From the NCBI GenBank assembly GCA_030734395.1, contig JAUZTG010000020.1, positions 1,550,001-1,614,000 of the forward strand: 64,000 nt of DNA, in the 5' to 3' direction. The translations under genes were made by a program, and so were the position numbers. Position 1 is the stretch's first letter, and every line of letters starts with the position of its first letter. The notes beneath the pieces are model-generated. The model ran no database searches. It was given only the letters and a program-made list of their open reading frames with translations, and was not told the DNA's origin. This document shows positions 22,909 to 34,828 of the stretch, one piece after another. The DNA comes from Sarocladium kiliense (Eukaryota > Ascomycota > Sordariomycetes > Hypocreales > Sarocladiaceae).

Positions 22909-25813
22909 TTTCGGATGTGTTTTAAGTGTTGCGCTGAGAGAACGACAAGTTTGACACTTGTCAAGAAGGTATAAGTGGTAGTATGGAGTATAAGTAGAAG
23001 CAGGAGATGAGAAGCGAGACAAGAGAGGCGTATTGTTTATACAGAGAGACAAGAAGAAGAGGAAGAGGATTTCAGGACCTACGAGAACAACACAGGTAAT
23101 ATACCTCGTCTGATACCAAACACGTACACTCAACCTCTCCTTCTTCTTCCGTCTTCCAAGCTGTACAGTACTTACCGTGCCAGCAATCCGTGACAAACCA
23201 ACTACATCTCCTCCTCTCTCCAGCTAACCATAACGCATGTACACATCAAGTCACCACACGCAAATGACATCAAGTCTCCTCAGCCACCTGCGGGGACTGT
23301 GGACTCCTCGCCGTATACGTGATGGAGACGGGGCGGGTCGGAGAGGAGGAAGGTTAAGGTCCCATAACGGCCGAGGTGGACCGGCGACGAACGGCGCCCC
23401 AGGACGGGGCCACGGACGCACGACAGGGCGCCAGGGGTGACGAGCACCATGGGTGAGTGGCGCTTTTGTGGAGTGAGAGTCCAGTGCCACTGGGTGATTC
23501 TTGTTGTCTTTTGCTGGAGAAGAGGCCGAGGAGTGAGTTCGGCTGAGAGAAAGGTACATAGGGAAGCCAGACGCGTCTCACAGCGCGATGTGACCATAGA
23601 GGCCGAGTCATCCCGCGTAGCCACTATGTATATCCTCGAGAGGCCAGATTGGCAGGCGCAGGTTCCAGATACTCGGTGCAGAAGCGGCTTGAGATTGGCT
23701 GAAGGTAATCCCAGGACCGAGTACAGGAACCTGCTCATTGAGAATGCGCAATCAGTTCTGGAGTGCCAGTCAAGGCGTCATGGTGCATGGCATGTGAATC
23801 TGCGGCACACGCGATTGGCAACGCTGCCATCAGCCAGCCAGAACCAGACTGCGCCCGGCGTGAAGTAAGAAAAGAGGTGTGAGGCCAGCTGCCAGCCCAT
23901 AGCGAGGTGTGAGTGCGAGGTTCCACTCCAACTGCATGCAAGGCCGCGAGGCTCACCAATGCCATGCGTTGCCCCTGGGACTTGTGCTTAAGTAGCTTGC
24001 TTGGAAGCTGGAGATGTACATGAGCTGTCGAATTGACCGGAATGATGCCATCTTTCATGTAGATATTGAGCCAATGCAAGGCATGATGTTACAACGAGCC
24101 AAGTACTGTGTACATGCCATCCCGGCCATTCCCAGTCATTCCAGAGGTACCTCTCCTACAAATGGCTCGGATGGAATCAATAGCTGCTGCGTCTGACCAC
24201 AACCAGACTTGATCCACCTTCTCCCTCAATCCAAGGAAACGATCGTCACCGGTCAAGAACCAGGTCACTGCATCGCCAGCCACGTCGCACTTGAAGCCTG
24301 TGCGGCGATCGGATCAGGGCCTCCCAATATCTTGCCGAATTAGGCATCTAACTACGGCGCGGGGCCGTCGACAACGGAGAGGCGAACCCCTCAACACCAT
24401 GGCTGTCGCGTTGACGATAATTGAAATATTCATGTTCCTGAAAAGCTGGAGGCCTCAATTGAGACGCTGCTCGTGTCTTCTGCCTCAGGACCTCAATTCT
24501 CCGGGGCGGCTGTGGACTGATCGGCTCAACGGCGCCATCAGAACGGAGCATCCATAGCTTGGCGTAGCTCCACGCTGCTGCTGTGCCTTCTGCAATGCCG
24601 CCCGCAGCCTCTGCCTCTGTGTCTTCTCGTGCTCTCCACTGCACGGTTACGTACGGAGATGAATCGAGTTAGTACAGACAGTTATTCATGCCTTGTGAGC
24701 TCATCTGGGGGACGGGACGCACTAACGAGCAGTAAGCGAGCAATCATTCCGAACACCACACATACATAGATCCATTGTCTATTGGCCACAGTCGGTCCAT
24801 TCTGGGAGACTTCATATACTACCTCTGCAACGTTATGCATCTGTCGCCAACACTCCTGAGTCCATTCTTCGTGGTCTACGCGCAGCTGACTGAACAGATC
24901 TGACAGGACATCGGCAATTGATCCTTAGCTATGAGGCAAATAAACCTGCTTCAAAACACTCCATCGCGTCCGTTCTCCTCTTCTTTGCCTCTCGCTCATA
25001 GGCCCAACCCCCACTGTCCACTCACACACTCTCGCAGCCGTGCATCGACACACAGCATCAGCATCAGCCAGGCAGACAGTAACATGCATTTTTCCCACTT
25101 CCCGCCCTCATTTGCCAGGCTGCGGGGTCAAGTGGGATGTTTCCAATTATGTAGTGGTCCTAACCCATCCTGCAAGGCTTACCCTCATTATCCGAATGGC
25201 CAGTCTCCTTGCTGCTCTTCGGTCGGAGCCACGTCCAGCCAATCAGTTTGGCGGGCCTTCAGACCATCGTGCTTGGCTGAGCGGGGGACGCGGTATGCGG
25301 GCGACGGGGTCGGCAGCCGGACGGGACGCCTTTCCCGGCAAACCGGGGAGTTGAGTGAGCGGGATGCTCTGCTTCATTGCCCTGGGTTGAGGAGTTCTTG
25401 AGCATCAGACGCAGCATGTGCAAAAGCCGAGGTAACCGCGAGGCCAAGTGGATTATTATTGCTTTGTCAATTTGTCAATGATAGCTTCTTGTGCATATCC
25501 AGCATGTTCATCACTTGCACCTCCCATCATGCCATGCCAATTGATCCGAACAGGGACGAAGTGTAGACAGTGAAGGCGCAGGTATAGTGAACAGCGCCTG
25601 AGCATCGCTGTCGGCTTCCATGGATATGAAAAGTCATTGTAGAATTTAACCATTTATCATTACAAAACATACAATTTGCATTCCTACAATCTTGAATCCA
25701 AAACGTTCCAATTTGACAAAGTGTCGCCCCTGGCCAGGGAGATATTCCAATCTTGTGTCGACATCCTCGGTCCGCGTTCTTTGATGGGCCTTCAACATGT
25801 TGTCGAAGAAGCA
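22909..25813. other. Gene-poor region, 2.9 kb
   Basis: Starts with the promoter and leader of the methyltransferase gene. The rest shows short, overlapping frames with no motif, splice-supported extension or repeat. The stretch 24930-25200 is CT-rich like a fungal promoter but no gene follows convincingly. Confidence 0.5.
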
Positions 25814-26118
25814 CTACTCTCCCCTGGTGCATCTGAAGAAGCGCCGAACACCGAGCTTGAGGCAGACCTTGATGATCATCTTGGTGAAAGGGCTGAAGAC
25901 AATGCCATGGCGGCGACGGTTACGCTGCTCCGCTGCACGTCGCTGACGTTCCCTTTCATTAACACCATAGTTAGTAGAGTCATACTAGACAGCCTTTGTT
26001 TGATGTCTCGTTAGAGAATGAAGACTCACGCGGCACAAAGCCTGCACTGGCTGAGAGGCAGGCCTCGAGTGATGAGCCAGTTGCAGCTGGGGCATTGGAA
26101 AGCACGGGGCATCATCAT
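25814..26118 (-). CDS. Candidate small zinc-ribbon protein (75 aa)
   Basis: Proposed from the sequence: exon 1 26118-26030, intron 26029-25953 (donor GTGAGT, a perfect ACTAAC branch site near the 3' end, acceptor GAAAG, phase 2), exon 2 25952-25814 ending in TAG. The product starts MMMPRAFQCPSC and carries C-x2-C-x13-C-x2-C (residues 9-28), a plausible zinc-binding ribbon. A strongly basic Arg-rich helix (ERQRRAAEQRNRRR) follows, then a hydrophobic/basic tail. This suggests a nucleic-acid-binding or nuclear mini-protein, but I recognise no family. The joined length divides by three. Three consecutive ATGs make the start ambiguous by up to two residues. It could be a chance arrangement; the AAG acceptor is not optimal. 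Confidence 0.35.
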
Positions 26119-28424
26119 GGTGACTGTCGCCGTTGGCTTGGAAGAGCGTGATGAGATACTGAGAGTGTTGAAGAGATGGCATAAGCAGAAAAATGTCGGG
26201 GTAAGAGTTGATGATTGAGTTGAGATTACTTAAGGGGATGTGACGAATACCTTCCGTCTTTTATACTTGTTTCTCCCAAAGACATTGCCTCGATCCTCTT
26301 CCATAAAGTGACTCCATGAATGTCACTATAGTACCACGTATCTCCACGAACAGCTAGATTCGCGAGAAGCCAGGGCCAACATCCAGAAGACACGCAAGCT
26401 CTCCTAGCCCAAGCCACTCAGGGGTGCCAACAAGCCCTCCTATACACATACTCGCCGTGATCGTCCGACAATGCCCGCAGACCTGGAGAATAGGTACGTT
26501 TCTGATGGCGTTTGACTTTCTAGAAGCATCGGGGTGGCCTGATTAGTCCTGATGCCTTGGGTAGCCTCGTGTCCCAGCACCGTCCCTGGTCGGCCCTGAG
26601 CGAAGAAGAGCTCCTTGCTCCCGTGTTTCTTCCAACAAGACTTCGAAGCGTATACGTGAGAGAAGCAGAAGGCCATCGACCTGTCAGATCTTCCAATAGT
26701 ATGGTAGTTCCTTACGTACGTCTTTGTCGTTCGTGAAAAGATGGTCAACAATTTGTTTCTGCGGTTGGGGTTTTGGTTGAGGCTGCCGAACCAAAAACGT
26801 TTCTACACACACACCGTCTGCATATAGAACGTTCTCACGTGCACAGTCGAACATGCGGGTGAGAGGCCACTTGAAACTTTGGCTTGGGCCAACACCTTCA
26901 CTTGTGTGGGTGAAGACAAGGACGATCGATGAGAAGAGCTGGATTACCCAGAAGAGAGAGTCCCAGAGCCTTTCCTTGAATCCGTGTCTCTATTGATTCC
27001 AGATTATCAATGGACCAGACAAGCCTAAGAGTAACAATCTTCAATATGTATGAGATATAAAGAGAATATACTGGTACAGTGATCATAGTGTCAGGCCTCC
27101 AGTAGTGTGCTCAACTTCTCACGCGAAGGGCAGCGATGCATATTTCCCCTTCAATTAGCCTTCAGAAATCATCAGCGGACCCCCAGTGGCGCTCCTGAGG
27201 ACAAGCGACCGTTCAACCAACAGCTCATATCTCCCATGGATGTGACCTCCGTCGGATCGTAGATGTTCTACTCATTGTCCAGCCGTGTTGGCGGTCTCTC
27301 GAGACTTGGGTCAGTCCTCGCCTAACGTTACCGAATTTGTATAAGTGGTATGTCATTGTGCCATACACACCTCCCACCATCATCTTGAAGGCCATGAATG
27401 AGGAGGCCCATGACTCTGAAGCAGAGAGCATGAAGTCGGCCGCATTTCTGGAGTCAGCAGATGAGTTCCATTCACGCGTTCTCTATCGGAGACTGTCTGT
27501 GGCTGCGTCGGATGATGCCGATCGACTTCCACTTGGCACCAGCCGAATTTGTGGCATCGGCGTTTAGCTAGGAAGCTCCGAAGCAACGATGTGGTCCAAA
27601 ACAATCTCGAAGATGCGGCCGGGCTCGCAAGAGTCCCTTTATTGGGGATAGATCCAGGAGGCGATCGTCCTGCAGAGGCGTTGTTCTACATATGAGGGTG
27701 TCTGATCAGAAACACCACAATGCCTTTGTCTACATAGGGGTCTCTATATCATGCCATCGGCCGAATTACACGTCGGGCATTTTTTAAAGTTTCAGACGGC
27801 CGCATGTGCGCCACTACTGTCAACCTGACAGCCAAGATCGCCTTTGCGACGGCGCCGTCAACCATATCCCTCTGGAACTTCCCAGCGAACCCCCTATACA
27901 AGGCTTAAGCGTACTCCAGAGTGCTATCGGACCGGTTTTGTGCTCAAGCTTGAGCCAAACTCTGTCTCTCGACTTCTGGCGTGCCCCATTGACCTGCACT
28001 ATCTATTCATTGACAGCTCGGGCCGTAGCCTGGTCAATGCGAATGGCTGGCTTTGGGGGAGAAGGCCTTCAGGGGGAAGCACTGAGGTGTAAGCGCGATG
28101 ACACAATGACAGTCCATCCTCCGATGTAAGCCGTCCTCGCCTCGTGAAGCACGCGGTATCGTTGTTGTGTACGTCGAGACGAAGTGGACCAAGAGGCACA
28201 GCAATGCATGTGAACATGTAGTATTACAACAAACCCAGCACCAACGTGTTTGGGACATCTAGGCAGCCAGATAACTTCTGGCGGCAGTCTTGAATCTCGG
28301 CTAATCATTGCCAGCAGGTGTTGCTATGTCCATCAAAGCCTCTTCACATGCGTGTCCATCTGATGTATGTTGCACGAACGCTGTCTTTGAACGCCCCTTC
28401 CCAACAATCATTCGAAATCACCGT
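26119..28424. other. Gene-poor region, 2.3 kb
   Basis: No supported gene. Short frames only, no repeats seen; the right end is the 3' flank of the GDT1-family gene. Confidence 0.5.
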
Positions 28425-29928
28425 TTATCCGTACATAGCCTCAACCAAGTAAATCACACCGAAAACAAGGAACGCCACTGCGCCACCGACGGTAACTGAT
28501 AAGACGCAGGTTAGCAAACTGTTCTCTAACCTCACGCATAGTCCAACAGGAAGAGTAACTTACCAACTTTCAGGCTCACACGGCCAGCGATTGCACGTCC
28601 TCCAATGACGGCAACACCAGTGCAGAGCGAGTGACCAAGGAGAGAACCCAAAGTCACCATCCAATAATCGTCTCCTGCTGCCATGGCAATCGTCGCAATC
28701 TGGCTACGGTCGCCCCACTCTCCCAAGAAGGTCATCACAAACGTCTGGACCCAAGCAGGGCTAAGAAGGAGCGAGAAGAGGTTGCTTGCGCCCTGCAAGG
28801 CACTTTTGATCGACTCCACTCCGGACGAAGGGCCGCGCGAAGGGGATTGGGATGGGGATCGAGGCGGGGAGGCGAAGCGGCTCTTAGACCTCGACGCCCT
28901 GCCGTTCAGGCCCATCTCCAGCGCGTGAGGGCTGCGCTGGCCAAGCTCCTTCTCCTTCTCAGCCAACTCTTGTTCGACCTCGTGCATCTCTTCAGTAACT
29001 CCCTCATTAGGGTCCATCTGCATACCTTCGCGAAGAAGCTTGGCTCCAAATGCAAAGAACAGGACGGCGGCAGCAAAGCTTGTAAGCTGTTTCGAGATCA
29101 AGCTGGGAACAACTTGGCCGAGTAAGGCAGAGAGCACCGTCATCACAAGAAGTGCACTGAAGGCGGCGGTGAAGACTACGATTCGATCGTGCTTCATCGC
29201 CATCAAAGCTGCGATGAGGAAAGTCTTGTCACCAATCTCGGAGAACATGATCATGGTGAATGCCAAGAAAAAGGAGTGGAATGGTGTGATGAGGCCTTCC
29301 TCATCGCCGTGGCCATCCAGAGCACTTGTTCCTGAATCGCTCGGGATCTTGGGGTTCGCCTCGAGAGACTCCTGGCTTCCTTCCTCCTCGCCGTCATTAT
29401 CCAGCACCTCGTACGCGGTATCCTTGCTAGGGTCAACCTAAGAGATGTCAGCTAAGTCCCACGGCTCTGCGCTAGCAGATGTCTCACCTCAGGTACGAGA
29501 GTATCATCCAAACCACCCGGCCCATCACGGAGCTTCTCTTCTTCACTGTGAGGCAGTGGAGGCGCTTCCTTCGGCGCCTCAGGCTGGGTTGAAGCTTTCT
29601 CGCCAGTTGCCGCCTCTTCGACCTGACGCTCTTTTTCCTTCTCGGTCACCCCGCCTTCGAGGCCCGTTGTACCCTGTCGCTCGGAGGGTGCCTTCAACTC
29701 AGGGGTCCCTGGCTTCTCTGACCCGTCACCTTCTGTAGAAACAAATGGTCCTGTATGTGGCACCCCATCTTTCCCATCGACCGGAGCATTCTGATTAGGG
29801 ACCTCTCGCGCGGTATTTTCGAGTAATGAGGTTTCACCTCGCGGGTCAATGCTTTCACTAGCCAGCGCAGCGACAGCAGAAGCCACGGCGAGGAGGAGGA
29901 GAGGGGAGTGGCGGGATCGAAGTCTCAT
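28425..29928 (-). CDS. GDT1: GDT1/TMEM165 family Golgi Mn2+/Ca2+ transporter (461 aa)
   Basis: Three exons: 29928-29488, 29437-28564 and 28495-28425. The family exchanges Ca2+/Mn2+ for H+ in the Golgi and supports glycosylation. A signal peptide (about 1-24) precedes an unusually long, acidic, Pro/Glu-rich luminal segment to about residue 195. Two homologous membrane halves follow, each with the family signature: EIGDKT at 214-219 and EWGDRS at 387-392, whose acidic residues bind the cation. A charged loop with an RS/SP-rich segment (about 290-355) separates the halves. The last exon completes the final helix (TVGGAVAFLVFGVIYLVE). Budding-yeast Gdt1 is about 280 residues; the extra length is the N-terminal acidic region and central loop. 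Confidence 0.92.
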
Positions 29929-30978
29929 GGTGGCTGCACTGAGGATATTTATATATTGCAGAATGTCTGGCGATTGCTGAAATTGTTTTTTATCGGTTTG
30001 GTGACCTCGCCTGGGGCCGCAAAGGGGTGCGTGTCTATGTCGTAAGGAGTTGTTTGTCGTGCGCGTCGTGAATTAGGATGCAAGGAACGGGAAGGTTCAG
30101 GAACCGTGTCGCGAACGTAAGATGGTAGAACGAACCGGAGTACAAGAAGTGAAGAATATTATCGCTGTCGCTACAGGCGTCGCCGAGAGAGCCCAAGGTA
30201 TTGGCCGGGCGACTTTCGACTGGAAGAATGAATGATGGGAAAGGGGATGTCGAGAAGAAGACGTAATTCTAAATCTTTGATGCCAGCTCAACAGGGGGCG
30301 GTTCCTTAGAGTGGCTCACGCGCGCCTGTCGATTTAGGGACTGTGGCTCTCCTGTGGCGGGCCCCATAGCTACGTACAGCGGCCATGGGTGATGGAGGTG
30401 GCTCTAAGCAGCATATGCATCTAGCCGTTCCCACCTTACCCGGCTTCGTACATGAACAGCGACGCTGTGTTACCCTGCGGCAGGCGGATGGCTTCCGGTG
30501 GAAGAGCTTGGTGTGCTGAAATGATGTGCAATGTCACAAATATGACTTATAGGACGAATCTCCTCGTATTCTAGTCATGGCAAGTCCCAGCCGTCTTGAA
30601 ATCGGGTTGTCCAGCAAAGAGCTACAGGGTTCAGCCGTGTTTCGTCGCTGTGGTAGCTTCGGATAAGTAAGTGGTACAATGCTTAAGTCCGATCACCTCT
30701 ATGTGACCTCCCCGCCACTGCCCATGGCGTCAACGAGTCGAATCGTGCACATTCATCATCACCTGCTGAAGAAGGTTAAGTCGTTCGCTGACCCCTTATT
30801 GTTTCTCATTTTCTAGATCTTCCTCGCGATTTGCCACCAGCGTACGTTCAGGCTTATCTCTCCAGTACCCATCGTTTCTGAACGCCACCAGACGGACCTC
30901 CGTCACCGCCTGGCATCCAAAGACAGCTATAGAGCTTATTGACCTTGACGCGATAGCATCATCAAGTCATCCGCAACC
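29929..30978. other. Divergent intergenic region, 1.05 kb
   Basis: Shared upstream region of the GDT1 gene (minus) and the WD40 gene (plus). No gene seen; no element strong enough to call. Confidence 0.55.
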
Positions 30979-33436
30979 ATGGAAGAGACGGGAGAGAGCT
31001 CCTCTCAGCCTGTCTTCTATGGACCGCCTAGGCCCCCAGAGATGTTAGAGGAAATGAGGTTGGCCGCAATCGTTGCCGAGGAAGAGCAGATGTTGCTTCG
31101 CGAAGAAGCTATGATAGCTGCAGGACAATACTGCAGATGTGAATGGAACGAGCACGGCCAAATTCTGCCGCCAGATTCCGATTCGGACGAAGATGAGCCC
31201 TGTCCCTTCCATCCTTGGAACCAGCGTGTGCCGGGGCAAGCGGCGGAACCTCAATGGGCTTGTCACCACCATCATCTTCACGACCATCACCACCATGAAC
31301 CCATAGATGCAGACGAAGGACATGAACAGGACCACAGCCATGAGTCTGGCCACGGTGTGATAGTTCCGCAACTACAAACAACAAATTCGGCATCGGATCC
31401 AAATGCCGAAGGTCAGGGTAGGAAACCTCGAGCTCCTTATTTTGTCATCCATCCTGCTGACCTTGTATGATAGTTCCGACGGAATCTGAATCAGAAGACG
31501 AGCACGAGACCTCAGATGATGAGTATGTACCTGAGGCGGGAATTGGAGATGACGAGCCATTTGTGATAGATTATGGGGAGGACGACGAAGATGATGACGA
31601 TGACGAAGACCCCGAGGTCGAAGCTGCTCGTCGACGCGCTTTGCTCAACTTGGACATCTCTACCCGTAAGCTTAACTTGATTGACAGTAACTGATGAGTG
31701 CTAATAACCGTAGTTGGAGCCCACGGCATCACGAGTCACCAATTAATCGGCCTTCTTCAGTCGCAGAATCTTGTCGATGTACTCAACTTTGACGACAGTG
31801 ATGATAGCAGCGCTGAGGACGTGGGACCGCCCATGATGCTTCGCACTCGGCGTCGGATGCCGCCGCCAGTGGTCAAACCAACAGTGGAGGGCATGAAGCT
31901 GCAGAGATCAGGTGCCTTTGGAGCGAACGAGACTTCTCCCCGCTCAAAGAGTCATATCCTGAGGAGGATGCTTGATCGTGAGCACGGGCTTGGGTCACTA
32001 GAGGAAAGGCATCGAAATAACGGACTTCTGACCCAGGTTTGTCAACTGTCCAGGGAAATCTAGCGCTTTTAACTAACCTTGATGCAGGACATGATACCTG
32101 AGATGAGAGCAGAGCAAATTATTCACTATGATGAGCCGGTATATTCAGGGCAATTTTCCGACGATGGCAACTTCTACTACTCTGTCTGCCAGGACTTCAA
32201 GGTCCGAATGTATGACACATCCAATCCCTACGATTGGAAACACTACAAGACAGTGTCCTATCCTTGGGGGTCATGGACGCTCACAGATGCATCCCTAAGC
32301 CCTGATAACAAGTGGCTTGTCTACTCATCTCATTCGGCTCTAGTCTCGATCGCGCCAACGGACCCTCTGGACAGGGGCGATCCTTACACCCTGAACTTGG
32401 AGGGTGGTCTTGAAGGACATGATGTTGAGCTCGCCAGGCGTATGAACTTCAGCATCTTCTCAATCCGATTTTCCGGAGATGGACGGGAGCTTGTTGCTGG
32501 CACGCGCCAGAATACGATCGTTCTCTACGACATCGAGAAACGCAGTGTTATCCAAACAATCATGGGTCATGAGAATGATGTCAACGCTGTCTGCTTCGGT
32601 GATAAGGACGAGCCACATCTTATCTACTCGGGATCTGATGATGGTGTCCTGAAAGTATGGGATCGACGTAGCCTCAATGACAGGCGCGAAGCGGGGGCGT
32701 TCGTTGGCCACAAGGGAGGTTTAACGTACATCGACAGTAAGAACGATGGACGGTACATCCTTAGCAATGGCAAGGATCAAACCGCCAAGCTGTGGGATGT
32801 TCGAATGGCATACTCAACAGAACAATTCCATGCCGAGGACATGACGCAGTTCACCCGCTACTCCGAGTATGACTATCGATACATGGACGACATGGACGTT
32901 GACTACACGCCCCACCCGAAAGATAATTCTCTTGTTACATTCCGAGGCCATAAAGTGCAGAGGACTTTGATCCGCTGCCACTTTGCACCTCCTGACTCTG
33001 CCAATTCGCGCTACGTATACTCTGGCAGCTCTGATGGCAAGGTGCATGTCTGGAACATGGACTCGACAGTGGCAAAGGTGATCGACGTCGCAGAGGCCAC
33101 GAAGGGCACGCGCAGGAGCGATGGACGCAGACGATACTTTGCCTTCGACGACGATGACAATGAATGGGAGGCATGTGTGCGTGATGTGAGCTGGCATCCC
33201 CATGCGCCTGTCATGGCTGGTAAGTGGTTCCTCCCAATGCTTTGCGTTGCTGGCCATACTAGAACTGACGCGCTATAACAGCCTCTGCTTGGAACTCCTA
33301 CAACATGTCTCGTGGAACGACTTCAGTGCACTCTTTCACTGGCGCCCATGGGGATGAGGATGACGTGCCGATGGGACGGAGCTACAATGCTATGCTTAAG
33401 CGGCAGGATGGTCTGTACGACAAGAAGTACGACTGA
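30979..33436 (+). CDS. WD40 protein, DCAF11/LEC14B-like CUL4-DDB1 substrate receptor (746 aa)
   Basis: Five exons: 30979-31417, 31474-31665, 31714-32036, 32088-33219 and 33282-33436. Residues 1-250 are acidic and disordered, with a His-rich patch (HHHHLHDHHHHEP) and long Asp/Glu runs. A conserved segment starting HGITSHQLIGLLQSQNLVDVL and the helix DMIPEMRAEQIIHYDEPVYSGQFS lead into seven or so WD repeats. Two repeats end in WDxR-type motifs (VWDRR, LWDVR), the DWD box that contacts DDB1. DCAF11 (WDR23) directs ubiquitylation by CUL4-DDB1, notably of stress regulators in animals. Intron 1 is set by frame: the frame would otherwise stop at 31470. The His-rich insert is a local peculiarity. Confidence 0.85.
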
Positions 33437-34828
33437 AGGAACTGGGTATGGAGTTTTCTGATTATTGGGTTTCCATTTTGTACAGCTTCAGCCTCTTCTG
33501 TACGATACTCTGCCTACTCCTAGACAGCGTAGCGCACATGCGGTCCACCTGTGAGGGTGGCCTGGGCAGCGGCCCCTTTCCCATTTTCCTTAACATTACG
33601 AGAATGAAAAGTCATGACTCCAATAGTATTCTCGTCGGTTGTTCGACGCACATCTCCCTCCCATCAGTCCTCCACCAAGGTGTCGAGACAAGCGGTGTTG
33701 GGGTCAACGAAACATGCAATACTTCGTCTCGCTCAACTCTTATGTGCCAGCGCTCCGTTCGCAGGTTGAAGGTGCACTGGAGGCGACCCCGTAGGCCTGA
33801 CATTGTCCCCTGGAATGGACTGGACCCCTGTGGAATTGGGCGGAGGCCAGATTCACCCAATTGTGCTGCAGGGAAGATTGATATTCCGCTACCGGCAGAC
33901 CATAGCTCGAATGCTTCACCAGCACTGGAGATGTGTCCAGTCAAATGAGTTACGATGCCGCTGGTATTTTTAATAAGATGATCGATACGACTGAAAAAGT
34001 TCTCTTGTTTGGGGGGAATGCATTGCGTGGTGAAGATTGGCTCCTCCGGGGATGAATGATGACTCAGCGAAGTCAATCCGGTATGGCGTTCTGCAGGGTA
34101 GTCAAAAGGTACGCATGCTCCAGCTCACAGCTACGGGAGCCTCGTCCGACGGATCACCCATTCACGACCCTCGAGCCTGACTCTTCAAATCAGTCTGATA
34201 CACCGCCTCTCCGTGCCGCATTCTGACGCCCACTGTGTCGTACGCATCCCCGCTCATTTCGGGAGCAGGCATTACGGCAGCGAGCATTGAGCTTACTGCA
34301 CTCACGGCTAACCCTCCAGGCCCAGCAGACCAACCTCCCCGTCCGCTTGCTGCGACCGCTCGATCCCGCCTCCCACACCATACAACGATCGAATAGCGAA
34401 GGCATACTTGAAATCTTGGTCGGATTGTGTATCTAATTACTTCTGACCGACTGGTCTCTACCAAAGTCAGGCTGGGCTTGAAAGCATAAAGCTTCTTTCC
34501 CAGGACTTGCCCTAAACGCTGGGCATTGGGCCACCTCATCGTTGTCGAAGGGCATTCTTGTACGTACAATACTGCGGGCGGAGGCTTGATTTCTTGTGCA
34601 CACAGTGCTTGTTATGCTGCGTTTGCTGCTCGTCGTATACCTTCGGGACCTTGTGGAGCTCCAGCTGATGGTCTTTTCCTCTCCAAGCATCTGAAGAAGC
34701 AGTCCTGTACTTCTCTCAAGAATAATATCTTACTACTTCACTATTCCAGTACTGTTGTTTCGGGGACCCTTTGAACAGGTGGACCAACTGACTGGCGCTA
34801 TTAAGCAACTGAGCGACCGAGAGCCACC
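33437..34828. other. Intergenic region, 1.4 kb
   Basis: 3' flank of the WD40 gene and promoter of the RRM gene. Short frames on both strands without motifs; no gene supported. Confidence 0.55.

Noticed and set aside
22909..23196. N-terminal extension of the methyltransferase frame
   Set aside because: The frame is open by chance; methyltransferase features begin after the ATG at 22908 and the extension reads like a promoter/leader.
28631..29125. 164-codon frame antisense to the GDT1-family gene
   Set aside because: Mirror of GC-rich coding sequence; no motif, and the sense gene is unambiguous.
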